A DNA stretch of 64,000 nt from Fibrobacter sp. UBA4297 (lineage in GTDB: Bacteria; Fibrobacterota; Fibrobacteria; Fibrobacterales; Fibrobacteraceae): NCBI RefSeq assembly GCF_002394865.1, contig NZ_DGUZ01000021.1, positions 69,583 through 133,582 on the forward strand, given 5' to 3'. Under the pieces are notes generated by a model. That model had not been told where the DNA came from. It saw only the letters and a list, made by a program, of their open reading frames with translations, and searched no databases. The translations under genes and the position numbers were made by a program. Within the stretch, counting starts at the first letter, position 1; every line of letters starts with the position of its first letter. Shown here piece by piece: positions 9,204 to 18,601 of the stretch.

Positions 9204-10127
9204 ATGGAAACCACCCGATCCGAAAGAATAAAACTTGGCGCATTTATGCTCTTTTGCGGAGTGCTTATTTGCGTGTTCCTGGGTTACGTGCTCAAGCGTT
9301 ACCTGAGCGAGCAATTCGACAACTACTACACCATTTTCGACACAGACGTGAACGGGCTTTTTGTCGATGCCAAGGTGAAGTTGAACGGTATTGCCGTCGG
9401 TAGCGTGACTAACATTACCATCAACGAACAGAACTTGAACCAGGTCGTCGTTGAATTCAAGGTGCAACGCGGCACCCCGATCAAGATTGGTACACGCGCA
9501 GGCATGACCGCAGGCATGAACCTCACCGGCGAAAAGCAGGTGATTCTCTCCGGCGGAGCCTTCAGCGAACCGAATGTTCCCGAAGGTGGCCTCGTCCCGG
9601 CAGCAGCTTCGATGTTCGACCAGATTACAGGCCAGATGGGCGACATCTTTGGCAAAGTCAATCCGATTGTAGACGGGCTAGTCCGTGTACTGAATCCAGA
9701 AAACGCCGAAAGCATTTCGCGCACTCTCCAAAATCTCGAAAAGACGACCGCAAACTTGAGCTACGTAACAGCAAACCTCGGAAAGCCGCTCAGCAACATG
9801 AGCAAGTCCGCCGCTTCGTTGCAGAAGATCCTTGCAGAAATCGAAGAAGCGAAACTCGCCGCAAAGACCGAACAGAATCTCACCGTGCTCAAGGAAAAGC
9901 TCGAAGCAATAGACACCAAGGGCTTGAACGAGAACCTGATGCAGACAGCCGAATCGATGAACAAGCTCGCCCAGCGCGTGGACGCCATCGTTTACAAGAA
10001 CGAAGACCAGGTCGGAAACGCCATGGATGAACTCAACACGATTCTCGAAAACCTCGAAGAATTTTCACAGAAAATCAAGAACAACCCGTCTGTACTTATC
10101 CGTTCCGAAGGCAAGAACGGTCGCTAA
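9204..10127 (+). CDS. mlaD: MlaD/MCE-family substrate-binding protein
   Basis: The protein has 307 aa. One N-terminal transmembrane anchor (about residues 12-32) is followed by an MCE domain (about 40-120) with the conserved GLFVDAKVKLNGIAVGSV segment, then a long helical C-terminal region. MCE proteins form a periplasmic lipid-carrying ring or tube on the MlaFE complex. GGAGAAATA precedes the ATG, which lies 12 bp after mlaF. Confidence 0.93.
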   Translation: METTRSERIKLGAFMLFCGVLICVFLGYVLKRYLSEQFDNYYTIFDTDVNGLFVDAKVKLNGIAVGSVTNITINEQNLNQVVVEFKVQRGTPIKIGTRAGMTAGMNLTGEKQVILSGGAFSEPNVPEGGLVPAAASMFDQITGQMGDIFGKVNPIVDGLVRVLNPENAESISRTLQNLEKTTANLSYVTANLGKPLSNMSKSAASLQKILAEIEEAKLAAKTEQNLTVLKEKLEAIDTKGLNENLMQTAESMNKLAQRVDAIVYKNEDQVGNAMDELNTILENLEEFSQKIKNNPSVLIRSEGKNGR

Positions 10128-10142
10128 AAAGGAGAATCCAAG

Positions 10143-10739
10143 ATGTTTAAAGCAAATCGTTTGTTAGCAGTCGCTGCACTCCTTTCCGTTTTCACGCTCA
10201 CGGGTTGCCTCGGCGGTTCGACCGAACCTTCCCGCTATTACACAGTTTCGGCAGAATCTATCTCGGTCGCAGGCGCGACTAGCGATGCCCGCGTACACGT
10301 CAAGAAATTTACGATTGACCCCGCCTACCAGCGCACAAACATTGTCTATCGCGAATCCCCGTACGACTTCATGTTCTACGATCTGGACCTTTGGGCTACG
10401 CGCCCGGAACAGATGCTCACGCAGGTCGCAGGTGAATACCTGGTCAAGAGCAACATGTTCAAGTCCGTGGACTTGAAGCCGATGGGCAAGCCGGACTTTG
10501 AACTCTTGGGCAATGTTGATGCAATTGAAGAAATTGACGAAGGCAACTCTCAAGAAGCCCACCTCGCCTTGCAGCTCACGTTCCGCAAGGTCGGTGAAGA
10601 TGCGCCGCTGTGGGAAAAGCGCTACGACGAACGCCAGAGCATGAACAAGCGCGACGCACATTCTGCTGCCGAAGCGCTCTCGAAGCTCTACGCCAAGTAC
10701 ATGCAAGACGCACTCGAGAATATCGCAAGAGTGAAGTAA
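10143..10739 (+). CDS. ABC-type transport auxiliary lipoprotein (PqiC-like)
   Basis: The protein has 198 aa. A signal peptide ends in the lipobox TGC near residue 22, and the start of the mature protein contains the family's RYYTVS segment. This family (ABC_trans_aux) is found as the outer-membrane lipoprotein of MCE transport systems. AAAAAGGAG precedes the ATG. It is the last gene of the mla operon and is followed by a heptad repeat and a terminator. Confidence 0.88.
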   Translation: MFKANRLLAVAALLSVFTLTGCLGGSTEPSRYYTVSAESISVAGATSDARVHVKKFTIDPAYQRTNIVYRESPYDFMFYDLDLWATRPEQMLTQVAGEYLVKSNMFKSVDLKPMGKPDFELLGNVDAIEEIDEGNSQEAHLALQLTFRKVGEDAPLWEKRYDERQSMNKRDAHSAAEALSKLYAKYMQDALENIARVK

Positions 10740-10740
10740 T

Positions 10741-10761
10741 AGTAGGAAGTAGGAAGAATTG
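10741..10761. repeat. Short heptad repeat
   Basis: Two exact AGTAGGA units (10741-10747, 10748-10754) and one degenerate unit follow directly after the stop codon of the mla operon. The unit resembles that of the array at 23035. Confidence 0.5.
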
Positions 10762-10762
10762 C

Positions 10763-10789
10763 AAGGCGGACTTAGGTCCGCCTTTTTTT
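10763..10789 (+). terminator. Terminator of the mla operon
   Basis: AAGGCGGAC (10763-10771) pairs with GTCCGCCTT (10776-10784) around TTAG and is followed by a T run. It reaches the stop codon of the convergent ATPase gene. Confidence 0.92.
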
Positions 10790-11612
10790 AATCTCGACGG
10801 ATAGTCGGGACGCTTGCGAGCAATTTTTTCGTGTAATCGTTTTGCGGATTCGTGAGGACAATATCGGCGGGGCCATGCTCTACGGCATGCCCAAAGTACA
10901 TGACCAGGACTTCGTCGCTCAAAGCACGGACCACCTGCATATCGTGACTGATAAAGAGAATGCTAAGTCCAAGTTCATTGCGCAAATCATCGAGCAAATG
11001 CAAAATCTGCGCCTGCACGGACACGTCCAAAGCGCTCGTCACTTCGTCACAGAGCAACACCTTCGGGCGCACCATCAAGCTGCGCGCAATGCACAAGCGC
11101 TGGCGCTGACCGCCCGAAAATTCATGGGGGAACTTGTCCATCGCCCCTGCCGGAAGCGAAACGCGTTCCAAAAGTTCTCGAGCTCGTTTGCAAGCTTCAT
11201 CAAACGAAACACCTCGGGCAATCACAGGTGCCGTCAAGATTTCCGTCACCGTCTGGCGCGGGTTTAAGCTGCTGAACGGATCCTGAAAAATCATCTGCAC
11301 GAGGTCCGATATGCGCACAGCATCTTTCCCGGTGCCGGCCTTGCCGCCATTCACCGGAAGTCCAAACAAATTAACCTTACCGTTAGAAACCGGTACTAGC
11401 CCGACCAAAGACTTCACAAGAGTCGACTTTCCGCAGCCAGACTCCCCCACAATCGAAAGAATCTTGCCCTGCGGGAGCGTGAACGAAACATTATCTACAG
11501 CGGTGAAATAATCCTTGACCTTGCTAAAAACGCCCCCGCGAATCGGGAACTTGACCGTCAGCCCGTTAACCTCGATGGCCGGCACCGTTTTATCAAAATT
11601 TTCGGTATTCAT
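10788..11612 (-). CDS. Oligopeptide/dipeptide-type ABC transporter ATP-binding protein (OppF-like)
   Basis: The protein has about 274 aa. It shows Walker A GESGCGKST, signature FSGGQRQRLCIARSL, Walker B VLLCDEVTSALDV and a switch His in FISHD, with the overall sequence style of OppF/DppF. No permease, binding protein or second ATPase gene lies next to it, so its transporter must be encoded elsewhere. Its ATG overlaps the TGA of xseB (TGATG), which implies coupled translation; a start at 11678 would overlap xseB further. Confidence 0.88.
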   Translation of the reverse strand: MNTENFDKTVPAIEVNGLTVKFPIRGGVFSKVKDYFTAVDNVSFTLPQGKILSIVGESGCGKSTLVKSLVGLVPVSNGKVNLFGLPVNGGKAGTGKDAVRISDLVQMIFQDPFSSLNPRQTVTEILTAPVIARGVSFDEACKRARELLERVSLPAGAMDKFPHEFSGGQRQRLCIARSLMVRPKVLLCDEVTSALDVSVQAQILHLLDDLRNELGLSILFISHDMQVVRALSDEVLVMYFGHAVEHGPADIVLTNPQNDYTKKLLASVPTIRRD

Positions 11613-11812
11613 CAACCATCCAACTCGGCAAGAGCATCCTGAACGTTCTTTTCGGTCGCTATCAAAATCTGACGACACTTGCGCAAAAGCTGCGTAGCCT
11701 CTTGAACCTCAACAGCAAGTTCATCAATTTCCATCTCGGAATTGTCGATTTTCGAGAGAATTTCCTCTAAACGCTCCATTGCGTTTTTATATTCAAAATT
11801 TTGCGCACTCAT
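11612..11812 (-). CDS. xseB: Exodeoxyribonuclease VII small subunit
   Basis: The protein has 66 aa and matches XseB in length and sequence: FEYKNAMERLEEILSKID near the start, then a second helix with LEEx-type heptads and CRQILIATEKNV. XseB binds the large nuclease subunit XseA, which degrades single-stranded DNA. The ATG at 11812 is preferred, with a GTG at 11818 as alternative. It overlaps the downstream OppF-like gene by one base; xseA is not next to it. Confidence 0.92.
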   Translation of the reverse strand: MSAQNFEYKNAMERLEEILSKIDNSEMEIDELAVEVQEATQLLRKCRQILIATEKNVQDALAELDG

Positions 11813-11841
11813 ATCCACGAATATAGTTAGATTTATACCAA

Positions 11842-12549
11842 ATGAATTTGTTCAATCGTCCCATTTTACCCTTTTTTGTTGTTGCCGCACTTTTTGACGT
11901 GTTTTTGGCAGGGTGTCTCGACGCCCCCGACTACCCAGAAACGGCCAGGCCCGTTGAATCCATCAACATTATGGTTCAACAAGGAAACAACGAATTCACG
12001 ACAACCCTCAAAGTCAACCCAACCGATTCCGCAACGATCAAGGCAAGCGTCATTCCCGAAAAATTCCAGGAAGATCTCAATTTTGAATGGCTACACACCG
12101 GCAATAACGGAGACACTTCGCTCATGCTCGGGCAATTCTATACATTCTACCCGCAAAGAGGCGGAAGCGCAGTCCCAAACAAACTGATTACTACAGACAG
12201 AGAAGGGAACAAGCAGATTCAAAATTTCATGGTTGTCATCAACACGCCTCCAGTCCTTGCCGATACAACAATCCCAGCCAATGGCGATACGCTTTACGGC
12301 GCATTGGAATCCGCATTTTTATTCGAATGGATGAGTCTGGACTTAGATTTAGCCAATGGTGATACGCTATTCCACATTCTAGAAATTGACAGCATTCAAT
12401 ACGATGTCGGAACTCTTTTACAAGTCAAGCAATCTGGTTTCAAACCTGGCGAGCACAAATTCCGCATCATCGTTCGGGATCTCTATGGAGACACAGATAC
12501 GCTCTCCTATAAAAAATTCTTTGTCTTCGATACGCTGGAGGCAAAATGA
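11842..12549 (+). CDS. Ig-like lipoprotein, first of a coupled series
   Basis: The protein has 235 aa. The signal peptide ends in the lipobox LAGC near residue 24. The mature part has beta-sandwich character and the segment IPANGDTLYGALESAFLF, which has counterparts in the next two genes. The ending overlaps the next ATG (ATGA). No catalytic motif is seen. It is probably exported and surface or periplasmic. Its function is unknown. Confidence 0.75.
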   Translation: MNLFNRPILPFFVVAALFDVFLAGCLDAPDYPETARPVESINIMVQQGNNEFTTTLKVNPTDSATIKASVIPEKFQEDLNFEWLHTGNNGDTSLMLGQFYTFYPQRGGSAVPNKLITTDREGNKQIQNFMVVINTPPVLADTTIPANGDTLYGALESAFLFEWMSLDLDLANGDTLFHILEIDSIQYDVGTLLQVKQSGFKPGEHKFRIIVRDLYGDTDTLSYKKFFVFDTLEAK

Positions 12550-14117
12550 ATTTCATAAAGTTATTCATCATAGCAGTTACAGCAAGTTTTTTTCAGTCAT
12601 GCTTCAATTCCGACGATTACATTTTCAACGAATCCGAAGCCACAGATATTAAGATACAAGCTACTCTTGCAAAGTCTCTTATCGAAACAAACGAGAACGT
12701 CAAAGCAGACACATTCCACATCAACGACACCATCTTTTTCCTCACTAGAATTAATCCGAACAAAATCATCAAAGTCCAGGATTATCACTGGCTCATGGAT
12801 GACAAATATTGCTCGTCAGAATACAACTTCAAAAAACAAGTTAGCGAACCCGGCTATCATAAATTCAAATTCATCCTCAAGGACTTTTTCGGCGACATGC
12901 ACTACGATTCCCTTGAAATCTGGGTTGCCGACAATCCCGTTTTAAACGACAGTGCATTTACGCCCGCCAACGGGACACAAGCCATAGACCCATTCGAAGC
13001 GATATACTTCACATGGAGCGCAAAGACGCCGGGAATCAAACTTTCACACCATTACCGTTTTGTATTGAGCGAACAAAGTTACGCAAACGAGGAATCAACT
13101 TTCAAGAGAATAGATACCATTTTAAACGAGCCTTATTTCGTATATCACCACAAACTAAATCCTCTAAAAAAATACAATTGGTCTGTTCAGGCTTTCAATG
13201 AATACAATCTAGTTTCTGCGCAGACAATTAAAAGCTCTTTTTTCACCAAAGGCATTCCAGGCGAGGGTTCGTTACAGGCCACAATAAATATCGGATTAGC
13301 GCCAGCATCACCCTTTCATTTGACTCTACAAGACAAAGATAATACGCAAAAGCATTTCGACTACAACTTCACATTGTCATCATTGAACAGTTCTTTTACA
13401 CTAGATGAAATTCCGGCAGGGAAATACCAGTTAACAATTTTGTCAGACTACACTGACTTCGGGCAGTTACAAAAAGACATTGTTATAAGAGATGGATTTG
13501 TAACAACGGTTAATGACCTCAAGCTACTAGATTCCATACCGCCTAGAATAACATCTTTAACTGGGCACGACACGCTTGACTTTAAGGATTCGCTTCGCTT
13601 TGTCATTAAAGACGGCGCTAAATCAATTATAAATTCATCATTAAACGCCATTCTTGATAACGAAACAGTTCTTGAAAAGATCTACCAAGATAGCATTCTA
13701 ACGGTTATCCTTAAAGAGACTGACAAAAGTTGGGCGTACCGCATTCTCACCATTTCTGCTTCAGACGGAAGTAAGAATATCAACAACAAGTCATTCTATA
13801 TCTTCCCAAGCATAATTTGGTTTAAAACAAACAACGACACAACTGTTACAAGCGATGACACGATCAAGCTATTTATACGAGACGATAATCCGTATGGTTT
13901 TACCGCTGACTCGCTAAAATTCTTCAATGTTTCGACAAATACGCCTATCGTTGCAGCTGCAGCTTCAGGCAACAAGCAATTCAGCGCAGTAATTTCAGCA
14001 AATTATTTTGAACCCGAACAGACGATAAGATCAACCGTTGTTTACAGCAACGGTCTAAAACAAAGTAAGAATTGGAAACTACGAGTGGAATTCAAGGCAA
14101 CAAAGGAGGAAGAATAA
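12546..14117 (+). CDS. Ig-like lipoprotein, second of the series
   Basis: The protein has 523 aa. The lipobox FQSC ends a short signal peptide near residue 18. Repeated beta-sandwich segments include FTPANGTQAIDPFEAIYFTW, parallel to a segment in the preceding protein, and a domain around residues 240-310 that resembles a carboxypeptidase-regulatory-like fold (DEIPAGKYQLTI). Coupled to its neighbours on both sides by overlapping stop and start codons. Its function is unknown. Confidence 0.75.
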   Translation: MNFIKLFIIAVTASFFQSCFNSDDYIFNESEATDIKIQATLAKSLIETNENVKADTFHINDTIFFLTRINPNKIIKVQDYHWLMDDKYCSSEYNFKKQVSEPGYHKFKFILKDFFGDMHYDSLEIWVADNPVLNDSAFTPANGTQAIDPFEAIYFTWSAKTPGIKLSHHYRFVLSEQSYANEESTFKRIDTILNEPYFVYHHKLNPLKKYNWSVQAFNEYNLVSAQTIKSSFFTKGIPGEGSLQATINIGLAPASPFHLTLQDKDNTQKHFDYNFTLSSLNSSFTLDEIPAGKYQLTILSDYTDFGQLQKDIVIRDGFVTTVNDLKLLDSIPPRITSLTGHDTLDFKDSLRFVIKDGAKSIINSSLNAILDNETVLEKIYQDSILTVILKETDKSWAYRILTISASDGSKNINNKSFYIFPSIIWFKTNNDTTVTSDDTIKLFIRDDNPYGFTADSLKFFNVSTNTPIVAAAASGNKQFSAVISANYFEPEQTIRSTVVYSNGLKQSKNWKLRVEFKATKEEE

Positions 14118-15499
14118 TGAAATTCAAATTTCTCCAATTATTAGCAGCATCAACAGCCGCAATATTTCTTTCTTGCTCCGATTCCGAAATTCAATCTTCG
14201 GATGTTCCAGAAATAACCCAATCCATTTTTATCGTTCCTGAAAATTATTACGGCGAACCCTACGCGTCACATTATTTGCCTTCTGACAAATTCTATGTCA
14301 ATGTCAACGCCAAAATAAAGATTTGCGGCATCTACGCAATCAACGGCGAATATGTAACAACCGACAAGGCGACGCCCTATTACATCTCGCACAAATGGAC
14401 TATAGACAATGACGAATCCACTTCATCCGCAGTCTATTACAGTTTTGACAAAGCTGGAATTCACGAAGTCACATTTGAGACCTTAGATCATTTGGGCGAC
14501 ACACTAAGCACACACGCTACGATTTACGTGAACACCCCCGCCAAGGTTGCGCTTCAATCTCCCGCAAACAATTACAATCAAGTTGACGGAGCAAACAAAA
14601 ACGGTACAGAACTTTCGTGGAACGTCACAGGCATTGACCCTTGGGAAACCGCTTACTGCACTGTTTACGCAAGTTATGACTATGAGTCGGTCTGGGAATC
14701 TACTCTTGGAAATTTAGATTGTTCTGAATCCGCAAATTTGATTGGAGAGCTAGACGCCATCATCACAGAAAAAGGGGACACCATCGATCACCGAACCGAG
14801 CCTTCGACAATTTACTGGGGCGTTCAAGCTACGACAAAAAATGAAAGAGGACACGAAGAACACGCCTACAGTGAAGTGTTCAATTTTTCAACAAAGTTAA
14901 AGAATAACGGGGAAGCAATCCTTGAATTACCGATAGTCTGTCAATTCAGTCCATTTTCGGAAAAATCCAAATTGTCAGGCGTGATAGTTTCTTCATCAGG
15001 CGATACGCTTTCTAGTTTTATAAGCTACACAGGGAGCATACTTATCAAGAAAGCATTACAACCAGAATCCAACATTAAAGTTATAGTCTGCGACGAAGGC
15101 CGTACTGAATTCGGTTGTGATTCACTAGTAATTGATTTGGCTCCGAATACAAAAAACATCAAGGATACGTTGTTTTTACAAGACAAAATAAAACCAAACA
15201 CAGTTCCAGTAAAAACAGATCTTTCTTCTTCAGATTCTATACAATTTTTCATTCTCGACAACGGTTCCGGAGTCAATGCATCGAAAATTCAAGTTATCCT
15301 AAACGCAGACACACTCAAGTCTACATTCAACAACAACATTGTGACATTTGCAAACAAGTGCGGTAAGGATTGCAACCTCTCCATAAGCACTGAAGATTAC
15401 GCGCGAAACAAGACCCCAGATGTTTATTGGAAAATCAAGGTCAATGGATCCGCAACACAAATTTCAGGGCCATTTACCAAATCTGTGGAGGGAAACTAA
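14117..15499 (+). CDS. Ig-like lipoprotein, third of the series
   Basis: The protein has 460 aa from the ATG at 14117, which overlaps the preceding TAA (TAATG) and follows AAGGAGGAAG. The lipobox is FLSC near residue 18. Segments of the mature part, including SPANNYNQVDGANKNGTELS, parallel those of the two preceding proteins. The next gene begins in its stop codon. Its role is unknown, likely in the same envelope complex. Confidence 0.75.
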   Translation: MKFKFLQLLAASTAAIFLSCSDSEIQSSDVPEITQSIFIVPENYYGEPYASHYLPSDKFYVNVNAKIKICGIYAINGEYVTTDKATPYYISHKWTIDNDESTSSAVYYSFDKAGIHEVTFETLDHLGDTLSTHATIYVNTPAKVALQSPANNYNQVDGANKNGTELSWNVTGIDPWETAYCTVYASYDYESVWESTLGNLDCSESANLIGELDAIITEKGDTIDHRTEPSTIYWGVQATTKNERGHEEHAYSEVFNFSTKLKNNGEAILELPIVCQFSPFSEKSKLSGVIVSSSGDTLSSFISYTGSILIKKALQPESNIKVIVCDEGRTEFGCDSLVIDLAPNTKNIKDTLFLQDKIKPNTVPVKTDLSSSDSIQFFILDNGSGVNASKIQVILNADTLKSTFNNNIVTFANKCGKDCNLSISTEDYARNKTPDVYWKIKVNGSATQISGPFTKSVEGN

Positions 15500-16134
15500 T
15501 GTCCTTTAGGAAAGCCTCCGCTGCCATAATAGTTTTGCTACTAACAATTTGCAACAACATTTTTGCACAACAAAAAATGCGCTATTTGCAAATTTCCACA
15601 AATCCATCCACAGTCGATTTATACACAAATACGATTGTCCCCGATTTTGCAGACAAGCCTGATTACGTATCCCCCGCCTTCATTCCTATTCCCGAAGGTA
15701 AGGATACACTTACGGTTTCTTTTTTCCATCCGGATTATGCGGATACAACGATAAATATTGCGCTTGCGCTAAACGACACTTCTTTTATCATCGTCGCTTT
15801 ACGTCAAAGTTTTGACGACGAAGAAATATCCAACAAGCACGACATGCTAAAGCACAGGAACAGGCGCATTCTCGGTGGGTACTTCAAGTGGGCATCGATT
15901 GTGCCATTTACTATCAGTGGAGTTTCTGCAATAGCCTCGCTTTACAACATTAGCAAGGCAAAAGACCATAAAAAAGCAATGGAAAACACGCGCTTTTTAA
16001 ATGAACGCTACAACGCCCACATGCGTAAATTTGTCGATCACCGCGAAAGCGCGAAGACCGCTAAAACGGTATCAGGAATATTTTTCGTCACAGGTTTAGC
16101 ATTCCTCACCGCAGGATTCGTCCTTTCATTTTAG
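15499..16134 (+). CDS. PEGA-like exported membrane protein
   Basis: The protein has 211 aa from the ATG at 15499, which overlaps the preceding TAA and follows GGAGGGAAAC. A signal peptide is followed by a PEGA-like beta domain (about residues 28-100, with STNPSTVDLY and IPEGKDTLTVSFFHPDY) and two hydrophobic helices near the C-terminus. PEGA domains are found in surface-layer and cell-wall-binding proteins. It is the fourth gene of the operon. Confidence 0.7.
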   Translation: MSFRKASAAIIVLLLTICNNIFAQQKMRYLQISTNPSTVDLYTNTIVPDFADKPDYVSPAFIPIPEGKDTLTVSFFHPDYADTTINIALALNDTSFIIVALRQSFDDEEISNKHDMLKHRNRRILGGYFKWASIVPFTISGVSAIASLYNISKAKDHKKAMENTRFLNERYNAHMRKFVDHRESAKTAKTVSGIFFVTGLAFLTAGFVLSF

Positions 16135-16141
16135 GTAAATT

Positions 16142-17716
16142 ATGAAAAAGATTTTCTTACTGCTAGCATTCGCTTTAACCGCCGCCTTCGCCGACCCCGA
16201 AGGGATATTTGTCGACGTAGAATTACTTTCGGGGACACGCCAGCGTGCAAGGCTCATGGGCATAGACAATGACACCGTAAGCCTTGGCGGTTACATCCAG
16301 AACAAGTTCACCATCGTCAAAATTGCAAAAAAGCAATTCAAGCGAATTGTAGACGAGAAAGGCATCGACCTGTTGGCAAGCTCCTCTAGTGCAAAGCTCG
16401 CACCGATTTCAAGTGCGGCGGTATCATCGTCAAGCGCTAAAGTAGCACATATTTCAAGCTCGTCCATTGCAAACTCAGCCACATCGAGTTCTTTGGCCGC
16501 AAAGACAACCGAAAAACCAGCAACAAAGCCCGTCAAGACAGTACTTGTCGCCTACACCGCAGAAGGTATTGACCAATCCGTTGCCGACCAGTTTACAGGC
16601 CTTACCGCAAGACTCCTAATGGAATCTGGCGAAAATCCGCATGTCATCCGCAAAAGCGATATCAACAACTGTAATGACAACATTTGCATGCAGAACCAGC
16701 TGGCCGCCTATGGTTTCAGGTCTATATACTCAGGCGAAATCGTGCAAGACATCAAGACCGACAGCCTGACGCTAAATCTCACCCACGCCTTTTTCGAAGA
16801 TTCACTCCCGATGCTGCACAGGTCCAGCGTAAAAGTTTCGCGCACCGCAGCATTTAGCGATGCCATTACGAACAACAAACTAAAGAACCAGTTACTCGAC
16901 GCTCAAGGCAAGGATGTCATAAAAACAAAGAAAGGACGCTCTTACATTCACATAGAGACGGACCCTGACGGTGCAACGATTTCCCGCACCAACAAAGATG
17001 CCATTTGCAAATCACCATGCACTTTCGTCACAACCGATACAGCAAAATTTACGCTTCACGCCTATTGGAACGTCGACAGGCATCTGTGGGGAGCAAGCAC
17101 CAGCGTCCTCCCGCTCCCAGGCGACACCGTCTACGTTTCGCTCAAGCTCAAGCGCGTTTCTCCCGAAATAAGAATCCTAACATTCCCTGAAGGCGCCAAC
17201 GTTTACAAGGCAAGCGCACCGATTACCAAACGCTCCAAGGCAATCGCCAAGACTCCCGAAAAAATCCCGGTTTACAACATGGGCATGGACAGCCTACTCA
17301 TCCGCAGGGCCGGTTATCGCGATACACTCATCAATTTCTTTGTCGCACCGGTTTCACAAATCGACTTAAGCATCAACCTAGAAAAGCTGACGGACTTTGA
17401 CGAAATTGAAAAACAGAACAAATGGTTGCACGACAAAAAAATGCAAACGCTTGGCGAAGCTTTCATTGGAGGCGCCGCAGGAACAGTCCTCATAGGAGCA
17501 CTGATGATGTATTTTGCGCATCTGGATTATAGCGATGCAGACGACATCAAAAAAGAACTCAAGATTCCAGGAGCCGTCAAAGGCGAAAACTATAAGAACA
17601 AAGTCAAAGAGAACAAGAAACTCGTAGATCAGGGCGACAACAAAGCTATTGCAGGCGGCATTTTACTCGGTACAGGCGCCGCCCTCCTCGGTGTCGGACT
17701 TTACTTCTATTTTTAA
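16142..17716 (+). CDS. PEGA-like envelope protein with Ser-rich linker
   Basis: The protein has 524 aa. A signal peptide (about 18 residues) is followed by a small beta domain, a Ser/Ala linker at about residues 79-125 of the type common in Fibrobacter secreted proteins, a domain that resembles a nucleotide-free TolB-like or LpoB-like fold (about 135-240), then PEGA-like repeats around residues 265-420. Two C-terminal hydrophobic segments resemble those of the preceding gene. It closes the operon. The linker and PEGA calls are from the sequence; the function is not known. Confidence 0.72.
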   Translation: MKKIFLLLAFALTAAFADPEGIFVDVELLSGTRQRARLMGIDNDTVSLGGYIQNKFTIVKIAKKQFKRIVDEKGIDLLASSSSAKLAPISSAAVSSSSAKVAHISSSSIANSATSSSLAAKTTEKPATKPVKTVLVAYTAEGIDQSVADQFTGLTARLLMESGENPHVIRKSDINNCNDNICMQNQLAAYGFRSIYSGEIVQDIKTDSLTLNLTHAFFEDSLPMLHRSSVKVSRTAAFSDAITNNKLKNQLLDAQGKDVIKTKKGRSYIHIETDPDGATISRTNKDAICKSPCTFVTTDTAKFTLHAYWNVDRHLWGASTSVLPLPGDTVYVSLKLKRVSPEIRILTFPEGANVYKASAPITKRSKAIAKTPEKIPVYNMGMDSLLIRRAGYRDTLINFFVAPVSQIDLSINLEKLTDFDEIEKQNKWLHDKKMQTLGEAFIGGAAGTVLIGALMMYFAHLDYSDADDIKKELKIPGAVKGENYKNKVKENKKLVDQGDNKAIAGGILLGTGAALLGVGLYFYF

Positions 17717-17721
17717 TTTTC

Positions 17722-17729
17722 TAAATTTG
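17722..17729 (+). promoter_or_regulatory. Candidate -10 element TAAATTTG
   Basis: TAAATTTG ends five bases before the ATG at 17735 and fits the TAnnTTTG pattern known for Bacteroidota promoters. No ribosome site is visible between it and the ATG. Confidence 0.45.
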
Positions 17730-17734
17730 TCCCA

Positions 17735-18487
17735 ATGAAAAACACAGTTATCAAAACAACCATTGCTTTAGCACTCCTCTTTACCGCATTTTCACTCGCA
17801 GCCGATACAACATCTGTAGACACTGCAGCCGCAGTCGCAAACGCCGCCGACACCGCAAAATCGACAGGGATTTACAACCAGATTATCGACTGGTACAACG
17901 AAAACTTGAACTACGGAACGATTACGCTTTTGATGGCCATTGAAAGCTCGTTTATTCCATTCCCATCGGAACTCGTTGTGCCGCCCGCCGCTTACAAAGC
18001 ACTCCAGCCAGGTTCCGGCCTCAATATCGCACTCATCGTATTCTTTGCAACGCTCGGCGCTTTGATTGGTGCTTACGTCAACTACTACCTCGCAAAGATT
18101 CTCGGACGCCCGATTATATACAAGTTTGCCGATAGCCGACTCGGTCACTTTTTGCTGCTCGACGTTGAAAAGGTCGAAAAAGCAGAAAACTATTTCCGCG
18201 AACACGGCGCCATCTCGACTTTCGTCGGTCGCCTCATCACCGTCATCCGCCAGCTGATTTCGATTCCGGCAGGCCTTGCAAAGATGAAACTCGCCCCATT
18301 CACCCTTTACACGTTCCTCGGCGCCGCCATCTGGAACTGCGTCCTTGCACTGCTCGGCTATTTTGCCCATGGCCAGAAGGACATCATCGAGAAGTACAAC
18401 TCCGAACTCGCCATCGCGCTGCTCGGCTTCGGTGTACTCTTCATCGGTTACATGGTCTGGAACGCCATGAAGCCAAAGAAAAAGTGA
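17735..18487 (+). CDS. DedA-family membrane protein with a signal-like N-terminal extension
   Basis: The protein has 250 aa. DedA proteins are lipid-flippase-like inner-membrane proteins. The family's ESSFIPFPSELVVPP segment lies near residues 70-85 and FVGRLITVIRQLISIPAGLA near 165-185, with several transmembrane helices. The first 45 residues form a signal-like hydrophobic segment and an Ala/Thr/Asp stretch that most DedA proteins lack, which may place the N-terminus in the periplasm. It is monocistronic. Confidence 0.9.
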   Translation: MKNTVIKTTIALALLFTAFSLAADTTSVDTAAAVANAADTAKSTGIYNQIIDWYNENLNYGTITLLMAIESSFIPFPSELVVPPAAYKALQPGSGLNIALIVFFATLGALIGAYVNYYLAKILGRPIIYKFADSRLGHFLLLDVEKVEKAENYFREHGAISTFVGRLITVIRQLISIPAGLAKMKLAPFTLYTFLGAAIWNCVLALLGYFAHGQKDIIEKYNSELAIALLGFGVLFIGYMVWNAMKPKKK

Positions 18488-18492
18488 GGGCA

Positions 18493-18601
18493 GTCATTAG
18501 TTGTTAGTCATTAGTTGTTAGTCGTTAGTAATCAGTTTTAAGTTTGGCGCTTTCAGCGCACTTATATAACTAATGACCAACGACCATTGACCAATGGCTA
18601 A
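18493..18601. repeat. Heptad-periodic arrays in two facing halves
   Basis: Left half 18493-18534: GTCATTA, GTTGTTA, GTCATTA, GTTGTTA, GTCGTTA, GTAATCA in perfect 7-bp register. Right half 18567-18601: TAACTAA, TGACCAA, CGACCAT, TGACCAA, TGGCTAA, which is the complementary style. The two halves could pair as an imperfect hairpin between the convergent genes. The right half reaches into the stop of the YwqK-like gene. Confidence 0.85.

Noticed and set aside
10788..11612. Complete oligopeptide transporter operon
   Set aside because: Only one ATPase gene is present; the neighbours are xseB and the mla operon.
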